The notes below the pieces were generated by a model. That model worked only from the letters and a program-made list of their open reading frames with translations, was not told the DNA's origin and did not search any database. The translations under genes and the position numbers were made by a program. From Kribbella pratensis (lineage in GTDB: Bacteria; Actinomycetota; Actinomycetes; Propionibacteriales; Kribbellaceae), in the NCBI RefSeq assembly GCF_004365355.1, contig NZ_SODP01000004.1:186001-250000 (forward strand): a DNA stretch of 64,000 nucleotides, in the 5' to 3' direction. Within the stretch, counting starts at the first letter, position 1. Every line of letters starts with the position of its first letter. This document shows positions 8,266 to 17,182 of the stretch, in pieces.

Positions 8266-9558
8266 CTGCAGGCCCGGGGTGGTGACACCCTGCATCGGAC
8301 GGCCGAACATCATCGCGCCCGGGACCACGAACCGGTAGACGAAGTCGCCCGGCTGCCCGGCCTTGAACGCCAGTGCGGTCTGCCCCTGGCGCATCGCCAT
8401 CGCCTTGAGGTTCGCCCAGGTGCGGGTCTGCCGGTTCCAGGCCTGCAGCATGACGACCGTGTTCAGGGCCGGCTTGACCGTCGCCGAGATGGTCACCATC
8501 GAGCCGGCTTTCTTGGCCGTGTCCCCACCGGCGAACCCGGCCGACGCGAGCCGGACGACACTCTTCGTGTACGCCGGTTTGCTGGTCGAGGTCCCGGTGA
8601 TCATGCCGGCCTTCGTGTACACCGGCACGGTGATCTTGTACGGCCGGCTCCCGGTGGTCGGCACGCCGATGTCGTAGTACCCGCCGGCCGTCGTGGCACC
8701 ACGCGCCGCCGGGGTCCACCGCGAGCCCGGCGTGACCTGCGTGAGGACCACGATCGGCACCCCGGCCGGTGTCGCCCGTTGACTCGTGCACGGGCTGTCC
8801 AGGTCACAGCCGACCTGGTGCAGGATGACCCGCCCGCGGACCCGGATCGGCACGCTGAACTGCGCCAGCGGTGGCACCGCTCCGCTGATCGAGCTGGTCA
8901 GGCCGAGGACCTGCCCACCGATCCGCGTGCTCCACTCGTTCGTCGTCCGGAGCTGGAAGGCGTACGGCGGCTTGATGCTCTTGATCACCTGCCGGTTCGA
9001 CGTCGTCGCCGGGCCGATCACCTTCAGCAGCTGACCGGGCCGTCCGACCATCGGCACGTACCGCTGCGTCTTCGTGCCCTTGACGTCCAGCGGGTCGTTC
9101 GGGGTGAAGTCCTGCGGCGCGACCGGCACCGACCATCTGATCAGCACCCCGCGCCCTTGCGGAGCCACCGCGGCCGCGCTCGGCCGCACCGGGCCGTCGG
9201 TGTCGAACACCGGCGACTTGGCGAGCTTGCTGGTCACGCCGCCCTGCGAGGTCCCGGTCGCCACTGCGACCTTGTAGTTCCCGTCTGGCGGGAACGCCGA
9301 GGTCGGGATCTCCCAGTGGTTCGGGTCACCGGCCGGGATGTACTTCACGTACGACGGGCTCTCGCTCAGCACACCCTCGATCGTGATCCGGTTCGGCTGG
9401 TTGGTGTCCTTCCAGGTCACCAGCACCGCCGCCCGGCCCTTGGGCGCCCAGGCCACCGCCACATCGCTCGGCGCCGGATCCGAGGCACACGCGGTCAGCG
9501 AGGTCGCACCCACGACCACTGCCAGCGCCACGGCGAGCATCCGCCGCACTCGAACCAC
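8251..9558 (-). CDS. Secreted lipoprotein with fibronectin-III-like domains
   Basis: 435 aa. The N-terminus is a lipoprotein signal: VRVRRM, a hydrophobic stretch, and lipobox LTAC with the cysteine near residue 24. The mature part looks all-beta. Several repeats have the feel of Fn3/Ig-like modules (ISWxxP-type strands near residues 35–120 and 130–250), and the C-terminal half resembles the beta domains often attached to secreted actinobacterial proteins. No catalytic motif is visible and I cannot name a function. GTG 9558 supplies the positively charged n-region. Confidence 0.75.
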   Translation of the reverse strand: MVRVRRMLAVALAVVVGATSLTACASDPAPSDVAVAWAPKGRAAVLVTWKDTNQPNRITIEGVLSESPSYVKYIPAGDPNHWEIPTSAFPPDGNYKVAVATGTSQGGVTSKLAKSPVFDTDGPVRPSAAAVAPQGRGVLIRWSVPVAPQDFTPNDPLDVKGTKTQRYVPMVGRPGQLLKVIGPATTSNRQVIKSIKPPYAFQLRTTNEWSTRIGGQVLGLTSSISGAVPPLAQFSVPIRVRGRVILHQVGCDLDSPCTSQRATPAGVPIVVLTQVTPGSRWTPAARGATTAGGYYDIGVPTTGSRPYKITVPVYTKAGMITGTSTSKPAYTKSVVRLASAGFAGGDTAKKAGSMVTISATVKPALNTVVMLQAWNRQTRTWANLKAMAMRQGQTALAFKAGQPGDFVYRFVVPGAMMFGRPMQGVTTPGLQLHVR

Positions 9559-9697
9559 CTCGTCTCAGCTGCCTCACTGTGCCAGTGTCACGACCGACCG
9601 GTGAACCATACCCAGTCCGCGGTACCCAATCCGCACGGCCGTTGCCGGATCGGTATCACGCTCCTACCGTGAGAGGAGCCACAGAGGGGGGAACACG

Positions 9698-10258
9698 ATG
9701 GCGTTCATCGACACACCGACGGAACCGGAGTTCTTCGAGGCGAACCGGGCACCGGCCGGGCACGTGCCCAACTTCGTCCGGACCTTCGCCGCACGCCCAG
9801 CCGTCTACGACGCCTGGAAGCAACTGAACGGCGCGATCAAGGAGTCCATGGACCTGCGCCGCTACGAACTGGCCACGCTGGCCGCCGCGACCGCGCTGAA
9901 GTCGAGCTACTGCAGCCTCGCCCACGGGCAGGTGCTGGCCGACAAGTTCTACACAGCCGAGGAGGTGGCGGCACTCGTCGACGAGCCGCCGAACAACCCG
10001 GTCGACGAGGCAGTGATGGCCTTCGCGCGGAAGGTCGCGCTGGGAGCCGACACGGTCACCCAGGCAGACGTCGACGGACTGAAAGCGGTCGGCCTGACCG
10101 ATGCCGACGTACTCGACGTTGCCCTGGCCGCCGCAGCGCGTGCGTTCTTCTCCAAGACGTTGGACGCCACCGGCACGCAGCCCGACTCGGTCTTCAACAA
10201 CCTGCCCGACACCCTCCGCACGGCGCTGACCGTCGGCCGCCCGATCTACTCGGGGTGA
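9698..10258 (+). CDS. AhpD-like / carboxymuconolactone decarboxylase family protein
   Basis: 186 aa, all-helical, of the CMD/alkylhydroperoxidase-D fold. The active-site region reads SSYCSLAHGQVL (about residues 69–80). The H and the second Cys of the family CxxC…H pattern are present, while the first Cys position is Ser. ATG 9698 follows a GAGGGGGGAA-type ribosome site. Its 3' end overlaps the convergent multicopper oxidase gene by 13 bp. Members act as peroxidase or detoxification enzymes; with one Cys missing, a classical CxxC peroxidase cycle is doubtful. Confidence 0.8.
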   Translation: MAFIDTPTEPEFFEANRAPAGHVPNFVRTFAARPAVYDAWKQLNGAIKESMDLRRYELATLAAATALKSSYCSLAHGQVLADKFYTAEEVAALVDEPPNNPVDEAVMAFARKVALGADTVTQADVDGLKAVGLTDADVLDVALAAAARAFFSKTLDATGTQPDSVFNNLPDTLRTALTVGRPIYSG

Positions 10259-11685
10259 TTGTTCGGTCCGCCGCCGAGGTGGAACTTCGTGCTGACACCG
10301 TTGTACATGAGGTGCGTGATCAGGCCCTGTGACGCGTGCGGCAGGTTGTGGCAGTGGTCCATCCAGATGCCCGGGTTGTTCGCGACGAAGGCCACCTCGT
10401 AGGTCTCCTTGTCCTCGACGTTGAGGGAGTCCGTCCACCACGGGCTCCCGGTCGCCTTCACCCCGTTCCGACCGAGTACGACGAGGTGATGGCCGTGCAG
10501 GTGCATCGGATGGACCTGACCCGACGTGTTCTTGATCGTCATCCGGACGATGTCGCCCTCGCTCACCACGAACATCGGCACGTCCGGGTACTGGTGGCCG
10601 TTGATCGTCCACCACCGCAGCCCGGGCTTCCCGTCGAAGAAGCCGATCGTCCGGCCGATGTCGTACCGGAACACCCGGGTCGCCCTCGCCGGATCGAACC
10701 CGATCGCCTTCGTTGACCCGTACGTCAGCAGATCCACCCGGTCCTTCGGCTCGGTCCCGCTCGGCGCGTCACCGTTCCCGATCACCAGCGTCGTCGGTCC
10801 GCCGCCGAGTGCGATGCGCACCGGCTGGTTCGTGCGGATCTCCAGATCGACCCGCCCGCCGGCCGTCACGAGCACCTTCTTCCCGCTCACCTCGGTCGGC
10901 GCGTTGACGTCGGTCCCGTCGACCGCGACCACCTTGTACGGCGCGCCGTCGACCCAGATCGCCATCGGCCCGTTGTCGGTGTTGATCAACCGCACGCGTG
11001 CCGTCGGTCCCGGTGCCTTCACCCGCCGTTCGCCGTACTCGCCGTTGACGGTGCGGACCTTGTCGTAGGTGTGCACGACGGCGATCACGTCATCCGCTGC
11101 GGGCTGGACGATCAGCACGCCGTACAAACCCTTCTGCACCTGCTCGTGCGCGATCTGGTGCGAGTGGTACCAGTACGTGCCGACGTCCTTCGCCACGAAG
11201 CGGTACACGTACGACTGCCCCGGGCGGACGGCGTCCTGGGTGACACCCGCGACACCGTCCTCGGCATTCGGTACGTCGACACCGTGCCAGTGCAGCGTGA
11301 TCCCGTCGGCCACGTTGTCGTTGTGCAACGTGACCTGGATCAGATCGCCTTGTTTTGCGACGATCCGCGGCCCGGGCGACGTGTGGTTCAGCGTGTAGCC
11401 GTCCGTCTGACCCCGGCCGGGAATGTCGAAGCGCTCCTTGCGGGCGACCAGATCCACCGCGACATCGGGCTTCTGCTCGGGCGGTCCGGTCAGTTCGCTG
11501 ACGTCGACGCCGTGATGCAGATGCTCCGACACCGGGCCGCCGCCGAAGTCGGCGTACCCCATCGACATCGGCGACAGGTCGTTCGGGACCAGGCTGCGGG
11601 TCCAGAAGAACACGATCGGGGTCAGTACGACGATTGTCGCGAGCAACGCGATCAGAACCCGGCGCGGCGGCGGCCGCAGCTTCAC
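10246..11685 (-). CDS. Membrane-anchored multicopper oxidase
   Basis: 479 aa. A single N-terminal membrane segment (residues 9–27) anchors an extracytoplasmic enzyme. All four copper motifs are present: HWHGVDVP, YWYHSHQ, HPMHLHGHH, and HCHNLPHASQGL near the C-terminus. The axial position of the type-1 copper, five residues after the last His, is Leu, which suggests a high-potential, laccase-like site. Two cupredoxin blocks are recognisable at the ends, with a beta domain between. GTG 11685 is the only plausible start near the signal anchor. The DUF6220-like membrane gene lies 29 bp upstream on the same strand and is probably co-transcribed. Confidence 0.93.
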   Translation of the reverse strand: MKLRPPPRRVLIALLATIVVLTPIVFFWTRSLVPNDLSPMSMGYADFGGGPVSEHLHHGVDVSELTGPPEQKPDVAVDLVARKERFDIPGRGQTDGYTLNHTSPGPRIVAKQGDLIQVTLHNDNVADGITLHWHGVDVPNAEDGVAGVTQDAVRPGQSYVYRFVAKDVGTYWYHSHQIAHEQVQKGLYGVLIVQPAADDVIAVVHTYDKVRTVNGEYGERRVKAPGPTARVRLINTDNGPMAIWVDGAPYKVVAVDGTDVNAPTEVSGKKVLVTAGGRVDLEIRTNQPVRIALGGGPTTLVIGNGDAPSGTEPKDRVDLLTYGSTKAIGFDPARATRVFRYDIGRTIGFFDGKPGLRWWTINGHQYPDVPMFVVSEGDIVRMTIKNTSGQVHPMHLHGHHLVVLGRNGVKATGSPWWTDSLNVEDKETYEVAFVANNPGIWMDHCHNLPHASQGLITHLMYNGVSTKFHLGGGPNNHPE

Positions 11686-11714
11686 GGCCGCCGCCCGTCA
11701 GTTGCCAAAGGCAT

Positions 11715-12146
11715 CTAAGCGGTCGCCTCGGTCGTGGCCGCCGGCGTGGGAGCACCGGCAGCGCGTCTCGCCGCCATCCCGGCAACGGCAAGCAGCACCA
11801 GCGCATTCGCACCGTGCAGCGCACCGACCACCGGCGCGGCGAACGCCGCGAAGGCGAAAGCGATCTGCAGCACGACCAGGCCGAACACGTACAGCGCCCA
11901 TTTGACGCCGCCCTGGACGTGGGCGAAGAACGAGACGATCAGCAACAGCAACGCGAACAACGGGATGGCCGTCGACCCGACGATGCTGTGGACGTTGTGC
12001 CCCCAGTTGCCGTCGTAGTTCTTGTCGATCACCAGACCGTCGTCCACGTCCTTCAGCGCCGTGAACCAGCCGACCGCGATGGCCATCGCCTGAACCACGA
12101 CACCGATGGCGATCAGACCTGCGAGTACCCGATAGACAGCTCTCAT
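11715..12146 (-). CDS. Small four-helix membrane protein (DUF6220-like)
   Basis: 143 aa with four hydrophobic helices. Histidines sit near helix ends (HNVHS near residue 50, FFAH near 75, LHGAN near 110), an arrangement seen in haem- or metal-binding membrane proteins. It resembles the DUF6220 family as I remember it; I am not certain. ATG 12146 is preceded by a strong GGGGGG ribosome site. It leads the probable two-gene operon with the multicopper oxidase, so a role in electron transfer to, or copper supply for, that enzyme is a reasonable guess. Confidence 0.7.
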   Translation of the reverse strand: MRAVYRVLAGLIAIGVVVQAMAIAVGWFTALKDVDDGLVIDKNYDGNWGHNVHSIVGSTAIPLFALLLLIVSFFAHVQGGVKWALYVFGLVVLQIAFAFAAFAAPVVGALHGANALVLLAVAGMAARRAAGAPTPAATTEATA

Positions 12147-12214
12147 GGTTTCCCCCCAAAGTAGCTGGACTCATCGTGATCCAGATCACCTCGAGGGCAC
12201 AAGGGGTTAAAGGG

Positions 12215-12979
12215 TCAGCCGTGGTTCCGGGCGTACGCCTGGTACAGACCGTGCAGCGTCAGCAACGGTTCGTCGCGGACCGGCGTGGTCAGCTGGCCGA
12301 CCAGCAGCGGAGCCAGCGCGCCGGTGAGGACGACCGGACTGTCCGCGTTCAGAGACTGTTCGGTCCGGATCCGTGCGACCAGGCCGTCGACCAGCGCGGC
12401 GAAGCCGTGAATCGCACCGGATTGCAGTGCCTCGACCGTGTTCTTCGCTACCACCGATCGCGGCCGGACCAGCTCGACGCGGCGCAGCTGCGCGGCGGCA
12501 GACCCGAGCGCGTCGGTCGCGGTTTCGATGCCTGGGGCAATCACTCCGCCGATGAAGGCGCCGGCCGGGTTGACCACGTCGATCGTGATCGCCGTACCGA
12601 CATCGACGACCAGGCAGGGCGCGCCGTACGTGTGCACCGCCGCGAGCGCGTTCGCGATCCGGTCCGTGCCGACCTCGCGCGGGTTGTCGACGAGCACCGG
12701 CAGTCCGGTCTTCACGCCCGGCTCGACAACGACGCTCGGCACGTCCCGGTAGTACCGCGCGACGACGTCCCGCAACTCGTGCAGAACGTGCGGTTCGGCG
12801 GAACACACGGCGATCCCGGACACCGGCGACTCACCGGCGAGCAGGCCCTGCAACAGCACGGCCCACTCGTCCGCCGTACGCCGTGGGTCCGTGCCGACCC
12901 ACCAATGCCGCTTGACCGTGCCTTCGAACACCAGGCCGACCAGCGTCCTGGTGTTCTCGACGGCGACGGCCAGCAACAT
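12215..12979 (-). CDS. coaX: Type III pantothenate kinase, N-terminal phosphate motif altered
   Basis: 254 aa, CoaX family (ASKHA fold), the enzyme that phosphorylates pantothenate as the first step to CoA. The core is well conserved: ENPREVGTDRI-like segment (here DNPREVGTDRIANA), VVDVGTAITIDVV, GGVIAPGI, and SVVAKNTVEALQSG. The first motif, normally D-x-G/R-N-T, reads AVENT: codon 6 is GCC (Ala) where the family has Asp, and codon 8 is GAG. That Asp is an active-site residue in characterised CoaX, so catalysis may be impaired. The gene overlaps the nadC stop by ATGA and is therefore translationally coupled. Confidence 0.88.
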   Translation of the reverse strand: MLLAVAVENTRTLVGLVFEGTVKRHWWVGTDPRRTADEWAVLLQGLLAGESPVSGIAVCSAEPHVLHELRDVVARYYRDVPSVVVEPGVKTGLPVLVDNPREVGTDRIANALAAVHTYGAPCLVVDVGTAITIDVVNPAGAFIGGVIAPGIETATDALGSAAAQLRRVELVRPRSVVAKNTVEALQSGAIHGFAALVDGLVARIRTEQSLNADSPVVLTGALAPLLVGQLTTPVRDEPLLTLHGLYQAYARNHG

Positions 12980-13833
12980 CAGGCCTCCCGGAGGTCCAGG
13001 GCGATATCGAGCACGGGAGCCGAGTGGGTCAGCGCACCGACCGCGAGGAAGTCGACCCCGGTCTCGGCGACCGCCCGGGCCTTGTCCAGCGTCAGTCCGC
13101 CCGAGGCCTCGAGCCGCGCGCGGCCGCCGACCTTCTCCACGGCTTCGCGCAGCAGCGGGATGTCCATGTTGTCGAGCAGGATCAGCTCGGCGCCGGACTC
13201 CACGGCGATCAACGCGTCGTCGACCGAGTCGACCTCAACCTCGATGGAGATATCCGGGTACGCCTTGCGCACCAGCCGGTACGCCTCCGCGACGCCGCCG
13301 GCCGCGATCACGTGGTTGTCCTTGATGAGCGCCGCATCCGAGAGCCCCATCCGGTGGTTCTTCCCGCCGCCGCAGCGGACGGCGTACTTCTCCAGGGTGC
13401 GCAGCAGGGGCATCGTCTTGCGGGTGTCGCGGATGACCGCGCCGGTGCCCGCGACTGCGTCAACCCAGCGCCGGGTCAGTGTGGCGACACCGCTCAGGTG
13501 GCACAGCAGGTTCAGTGCGGTGCGCTCGGCGGTGAGCAGCTGACGGGTCTTGCCGCGGATCGTCATCAGGATGGCGCCGGCCCGCACGGACGCGCCGTCC
13601 CGAACGGAGTACTCGATCTCGAGCTCGTCCGGTGCGGCGACCAGCCGCAGGACGAGCTCGGCGATCTCCAGCCCGGCCACCACTCCGTCGGTGCGCGCGA
13701 CCAGCTCGGCGACCGAGATCTGGTCCGGATCGATGGTGGCCGTGGTGGTCACGTCGACGCCCCCGGCGAGGTCCTCCTCGATGGTTGCCCGCACGAGGTC
13801 AACGACCCACTCCCGGTCGACTGTCTCATCCAT
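12979..13833 (-). CDS. nadC: Nicotinate-nucleotide pyrophosphorylase (quinolinate phosphoribosyltransferase)
   Basis: 284 aa. It converts quinolinate and PRPP into nicotinate mononucleotide in NAD synthesis. Visible family motifs are TERTALNLLCHLSGVATLT (about 102–120), RDTRKTMPLLRTLEKYAV, GGGKNHRMGLSDAALIKDNH, and EVEVDSVDDA followed by LLDNM and LEASGG in the C-terminal barrel. ATG 13833 gives the normal length. It is coupled to coaX downstream. nadA and nadB, often found upstream in actinobacteria, are absent; a 131-bp gap separates nadC from panC. Confidence 0.95.
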   Translation of the reverse strand: MDETVDREWVVDLVRATIEEDLAGGVDVTTTATIDPDQISVAELVARTDGVVAGLEIAELVLRLVAAPDELEIEYSVRDGASVRAGAILMTIRGKTRQLLTAERTALNLLCHLSGVATLTRRWVDAVAGTGAVIRDTRKTMPLLRTLEKYAVRCGGGKNHRMGLSDAALIKDNHVIAAGGVAEAYRLVRKAYPDISIEVEVDSVDDALIAVESGAELILLDNMDIPLLREAVEKVGGRARLEASGGLTLDKARAVAETGVDFLAVGALTHSAPVLDIALDLREA

Positions 13834-13964
13834 GCCGGTGATTCTCCTCGGAAACGTGGGGAACGAACGTGGCCTGCGGCACAGCCCGCTCGGCCAGGCA
13901 GCCGGGTTCAGGCGCGGCCGACCGTTGGGGGACCGCGGTCATTCGGCGACCGTATCAACCGATT

Positions 13965-14792
13965 TCATCGAAGGGTGATGGAAATGTTGTCAATGAGACG
14001 GGTCAGACCGACCCGGGCGGCGATCAGCATGCGCGCCTCCCCCGGCCCGATGACAGGACCCAGATCGGGCGCGCGGAGGGCCAGGTAGTCGATCTTCACC
14101 GACGGAACAGCCTCCAACTCGGCCTGGGCGGCGGTCATCACCGCATCCGGGCCGTTCATCCCGGCCTTCGCACCGGCGCTCAGCGCGCGGTACAGCACCA
14201 GCGCCTCGTCACGCTCGGTCTCGCTCAGGTACCGGTTGCGTGAGGACATCGCGAGCCCGTCCGGCTCGCGCACGGTCGGCACCGGCACGATGTCGACGTC
14301 CATGTCCAGGTCGCACACCATCTCGCGGATCAGCGTCAGCTGCTGGTAGTCCTTCTCACCGAACAGCGCCAGATCGGGCGCGGTCAGGTGCAGCAGCTTC
14401 GACACCACGGTCAGTACGCCGGAGAAGTGCCCGGGCCGAAACACCCCTTCCAGCTCGTCGGCCAGCGGCCCCGGGTGCACGGTGATCGACGGCTCGTTCG
14501 GGTACAGCTCGTCGCGCGACGGGTTGAAGACCAGGTCGACACCCTCGTTCTTCGCGATCGCCAGGTCGCTGGCCAGCGTCCGCGGGTACCGGTCGAAGTC
14601 CTCCGACGGCCCGAACTGCAACGGGTTCACGAAGATCGTCAGCACCACGCTGCCGTCCGGTCCGACCCGCTCGCGAGCCTCGGCCAGCAACGCCGCGTGG
14701 CCCTCGTGCAGGGCGCCCATCGTCATCACGACCGCCCGGGGCCGGATCGCGGCCGCTGCTCGCAGTTCGGCCTTGGTCTGGGTGAGTCTCAT
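13965..14792 (-). CDS. panC: Pantothenate synthetase
   Basis: 275 aa. It condenses pantoate and beta-alanine with ATP to give pantothenate. The hallmark motifs are [15 protein letters not shown] (ATP-binding HxGH as HEGH), [38 protein letters not shown], and the KMSKS-like [14 protein letters not shown] 14792 overlaps the upstream DUF2520 gene by ATGA. Together with coaX downstream this puts two steps of CoA synthesis in one transcription unit. Confidence 0.96.
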   Translation of the reverse strand: MRLTQTKAELRAAAAIRPRAVVMTMGALHEGHAALLAEARERVGPDGSVVLTIFVNPLQFGPSEDFDRYPRTLASDLAIAKNEGVDLVFNPSRDELYPNEPSITVHPGPLADELEGVFRPGHFSGVLTVVSKLLHLTAPDLALFGEKDYQQLTLIREMVCDLDMDVDIVPVPTVREPDGLAMSSRNRYLSETERDEALVLYRALSAGAKAGMNGPDAVMTAAQAELEAVPSVKIDYLALRAPDLGPVIGPGEARMLIAARVGLTRLIDNISITLR

Positions 14793-15673
14793 CGCGGTGT
14801 CTCCCCTGTCCGATCCTGCCCTGGGACCCCTGCCCGGTGCCCGTCCAGCACCTGCGTGAACCGGCGGGCCGTCTCCGCGTCCAGCCGCCCGTCCGCCTCC
14901 ACGATCTCCACCGTCGCGCGGGCCAGCTCGGCGTACGTCGTCGCCGTGCGGTCCCGCAGTACCTGTAGTCCCTGTAGTGCTGTCAGATGTGCTGCCACCG
15001 TGTCGACGTCGCCGCGGGCGATCGGCCCGGTGAGCGCATGATGACCGGATCGCAGCGTGTTGTCGAGGGTTGCGGCCAGCAACGGCTGTAGCGTCGCCAC
15101 CGGATCGGCCACGCCGGCCTCCCGCAGTACGCCGATCGCCTGGGAGACCAACGTGGTCAGGTGGTTCGCACCGTGCACCAGACCGGCGTGGTACAGCGCT
15201 CGCTGCTCGTCGGCTACCCACTGCACCTGTGCACCCAGCGACTTCACCAATCGCTCGACAACCGGCCTGGCCGCGTCGGGAGCGGTTGCGGTGAACATGA
15301 CGTCGTCCAGCTGCACCGGACCGCCGGGAAAGGTCATCGAGGGGTGCAAGGCGACCGGTGTCGCAGCCAGACCTTCGAGTGGGCTCAGCCCGTGCGCGCC
15401 GGACAGGTGTACGACGTACTGCGCGCCGGTCAACGGCAGCGTGTGCGCCACGTCCCGGATCAGGTCGTCCGGTACGGCGACCAGTACGACGTCGGCGCGC
15501 TGGGTGACCTCGTCGGCGGTCAGCACCGGCACAGCGGGCAGTAGCTGGGCAACGCGGTCCCGGGACGCGTCCGAACGCGCCGTCACTCCGACCAACCGAT
15601 ACCCGGCTGCCGCCAAGGCTGCTCCCACGGCGGTCCCGGCCCGGCCGGCTCCGATCAAGCCGATCCGTTCCAT
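14789..15673 (-). CDS. Rossmann-fold/DUF2520 oxidoreductase-like protein (PanE-like)
   Basis: 294 aa. The N-terminal Rossmann domain has [16 protein letters not shown] at its start and [12 protein letters not shown] near residue 65. The helical C-terminal DUF2520 domain contains the characteristic [15 protein letters not shown] (about 161–175). This family is regularly encoded next to panC in actinobacteria and resembles ketopantoate reductase in overall layout; supply of pantoate is plausible but not shown. ATG 15673 follows a GAGAAGAGAG region; GTG 15676 is the alternative. It is the first gene of the panC unit and divergent from the 2H phosphoesterase gene. Confidence 0.88.
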   Translation of the reverse strand: MERIGLIGAGRAGTAVGAALAAAGYRLVGVTARSDASRDRVAQLLPAVPVLTADEVTQRADVVLVAVPDDLIRDVAHTLPLTGAQYVVHLSGAHGLSPLEGLAATPVALHPSMTFPGGPVQLDDVMFTATAPDAARPVVERLVKSLGAQVQWVADEQRALYHAGLVHGANHLTTLVSQAIGVLREAGVADPVATLQPLLAATLDNTLRSGHHALTGPIARGDVDTVAAHLTALQGLQVLRDRTATTYAELARATVEIVEADGRLDAETARRFTQVLDGHRAGVPGQDRTGETPR

Positions 15674-15755
15674 CACTCACTCTCTTCTCGTTCCAGTCCC
15701 GCGGCGGGGTACCAGACGATCTACTTGTCAGAGTAGGTGATGAGAGCATGGCTCG

Positions 15756-16310
15756 GTGAGCGATGCGTGGGCAGCACGGAGCGGATTGACGGCGATTCTG
15801 ATCACAGTGCCCGAGCTGGCGGCGTATACCGATCGTTGGCGTTCGGTGTCACGGTCGACAGCTCGACCCCAGGTGCCACTGACGGAGCTGATCCCACCGC
15901 ATGTGACTGTGCTGGTTCCGTGGGTTGCCGAGCCCAGCGACGCCGACATTGCTCGCCTACGGTCCGCTGTTTCGTCCATCGAGCCTTTTGAGCTCAGCTT
16001 CCCGACCGCTGGTCAGTTCCCGAACGGCACGGCCTGGCTGAAGCCGGAACCGTTCGACACCGTCCGCTCTTTACTTCACAGCGTGTTCGCAGCCTTCCCG
16101 GAGTGCCCGCCGTACGGCGGTGAGTTCCCGGACGTGCATCCGCATCTGACGATCTCGTCGTCCACGCAGGGCGGCCCGGCCGTGGTCGCCGAGGCGCAGG
16201 CCGCTCTGGCCGCGACACCGGCCCCGACTATCCAGCTGACTGAGCTGGGACTGTGGCGTGAGGACACGGACGGGGCATGGCACCAGTTCGGCGCCGTACC
16301 GCTCGGATGA
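15756..16310 (+). CDS. 2'-5' RNA ligase / 2H phosphoesterase family protein
   Basis: 184 aa with the two catalytic HxT/S motifs of the 2H superfamily, PPHVTVLVP (about residues 48–56) and HPHLTISSS (about 131–139), about 80 residues apart as expected. Family members hydrolyse 2',3'-cyclic phosphates or 2'-5' linkages, so RNA end processing is likely; the natural substrate is unknown. GTG 15756 is the first reasonable start. The stop overlaps the start of the MidA-type methyltransferase by ATGA, so both are made from one message. Confidence 0.85.
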   Translation: MSDAWAARSGLTAILITVPELAAYTDRWRSVSRSTARPQVPLTELIPPHVTVLVPWVAEPSDADIARLRSAVSSIEPFELSFPTAGQFPNGTAWLKPEPFDTVRSLLHSVFAAFPECPPYGGEFPDVHPHLTISSSTQGGPAVVAEAQAALAATPAPTIQLTELGLWREDTDGAWHQFGAVPLG

Positions 16311-17182
16311 GCTTCCGAGCAGCTTGGCAGCAGGCCCTCTACGGCCCCGACGGCTTCTACCGCCGGGAGCGCCCGGCCGCCCATTTCCGTACGTCGGTGC
16401 ACGCGTCGACGCTCTTCGGGCAGGCCATCGCCCGCCTCGCTCATCTGCTCGATTTGGACGAGGTCGTGGACATCGGCGCCGGGTCCGGCGAACTGGGCAA
16501 GGTACTCCGCGCCGACGGCCTCACCGTCCTGGACATCGAACTGGACGACGAGCTCCCCGAGCGCCTGTCCGGGTTGGTGATCGCCAACGAGTGGCTCGAC
16601 AACATCCCGTGCGAGGTCGTCGAGTGGGACGACGAAGGCATGCCGCGTTACCTGCTCGCCGACGCCACTCCAGGGCCCGTTGTCAAAGGCAACGATCTGG
16701 CCTGGCTCGACCGCTGGTGGCCCGGTACGCCGGGTGATCGGGCTGAAATCGGAGCCGCTCGTGACGAGTCCTGGGCCGGCGTGATCGACCGCCTTGCGCC
16801 GGGGAGTGTCGCCGTTGCGATCGACTACGGTCACCTGAGAGCAGCCAGGCCGCCGTACGGGACACTGACCGGCTTCCGCAACGGCCGTGAGTGCGACCCG
16901 GTACCGGACGGCACCTGCGACATCACCGCCCACGTAGCCCTGGACTCCCTCGGCGGCACGATCGTGAGCCAGCGTGACGCACTGCGAGCCTTAGGCGTCA
17001 GCGCAACCAGACCCCCGCTCGACCTGGCGCAAGCAGAGCCGATGCGCTACCTGTCCGAGCTGTCCTCGGCCGGTGAAGCAGCTGAGCTACTGGACCCGTC
17101 CGGCCTCGGCGGGTTCGGCTGGGTCTGGACCGCGAAAGGCGCCGACACCGTACGCCGGGCCTCCCGCGCCCTGTCCGCCTGA
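16307..17182 (+). CDS. MidA-type (NDUFAF7/DUF185) SAM-dependent methyltransferase
   Basis: 291 aa, shorter than the usual 350–400. Near residues 21–70 HFRTSVHASTLFGQAIARL precedes the SAM-binding VVDIGAGSGELGKVL. Further along are IANEWLDNIPCEVVEW and the C-terminal signature AIDYGH … YGTLTGFRNGRECDPVPDGTCDITAHVAL. This pattern belongs to COG1565, whose mitochondrial member NDUFAF7 dimethylates an arginine of the complex I 49-kDa subunit. A NuoD paralogue is encoded 1.8 kb away. It is coupled to the 2H gene, and its 3' 136 bp overlap the convergent PH-domain gene. Confidence 0.88.
   Translation: MSFRAAWQQALYGPDGFYRRERPAAHFRTSVHASTLFGQAIARLAHLLDLDEVVDIGAGSGELGKVLRADGLTVLDIELDDELPERLSGLVIANEWLDNIPCEVVEWDDEGMPRYLLADATPGPVVKGNDLAWLDRWWPGTPGDRAEIGAARDESWAGVIDRLAPGSVAVAIDYGHLRAARPPYGTLTGFRNGRECDPVPDGTCDITAHVALDSLGGTIVSQRDALRALGVSATRPPLDLAQAEPMRYLSELSSAGEAAELLDPSGLGGFGWVWTAKGADTVRRASRALSA

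Noticed and set aside
13965-15749. 594-codon minus-strand frame continuing panC upstream
   Set aside because: Only its last 275 codons are PanC. The rest is out of frame with the DUF2520 gene and has a shadow composition; panC has an ATGA-overlap start at 14792.
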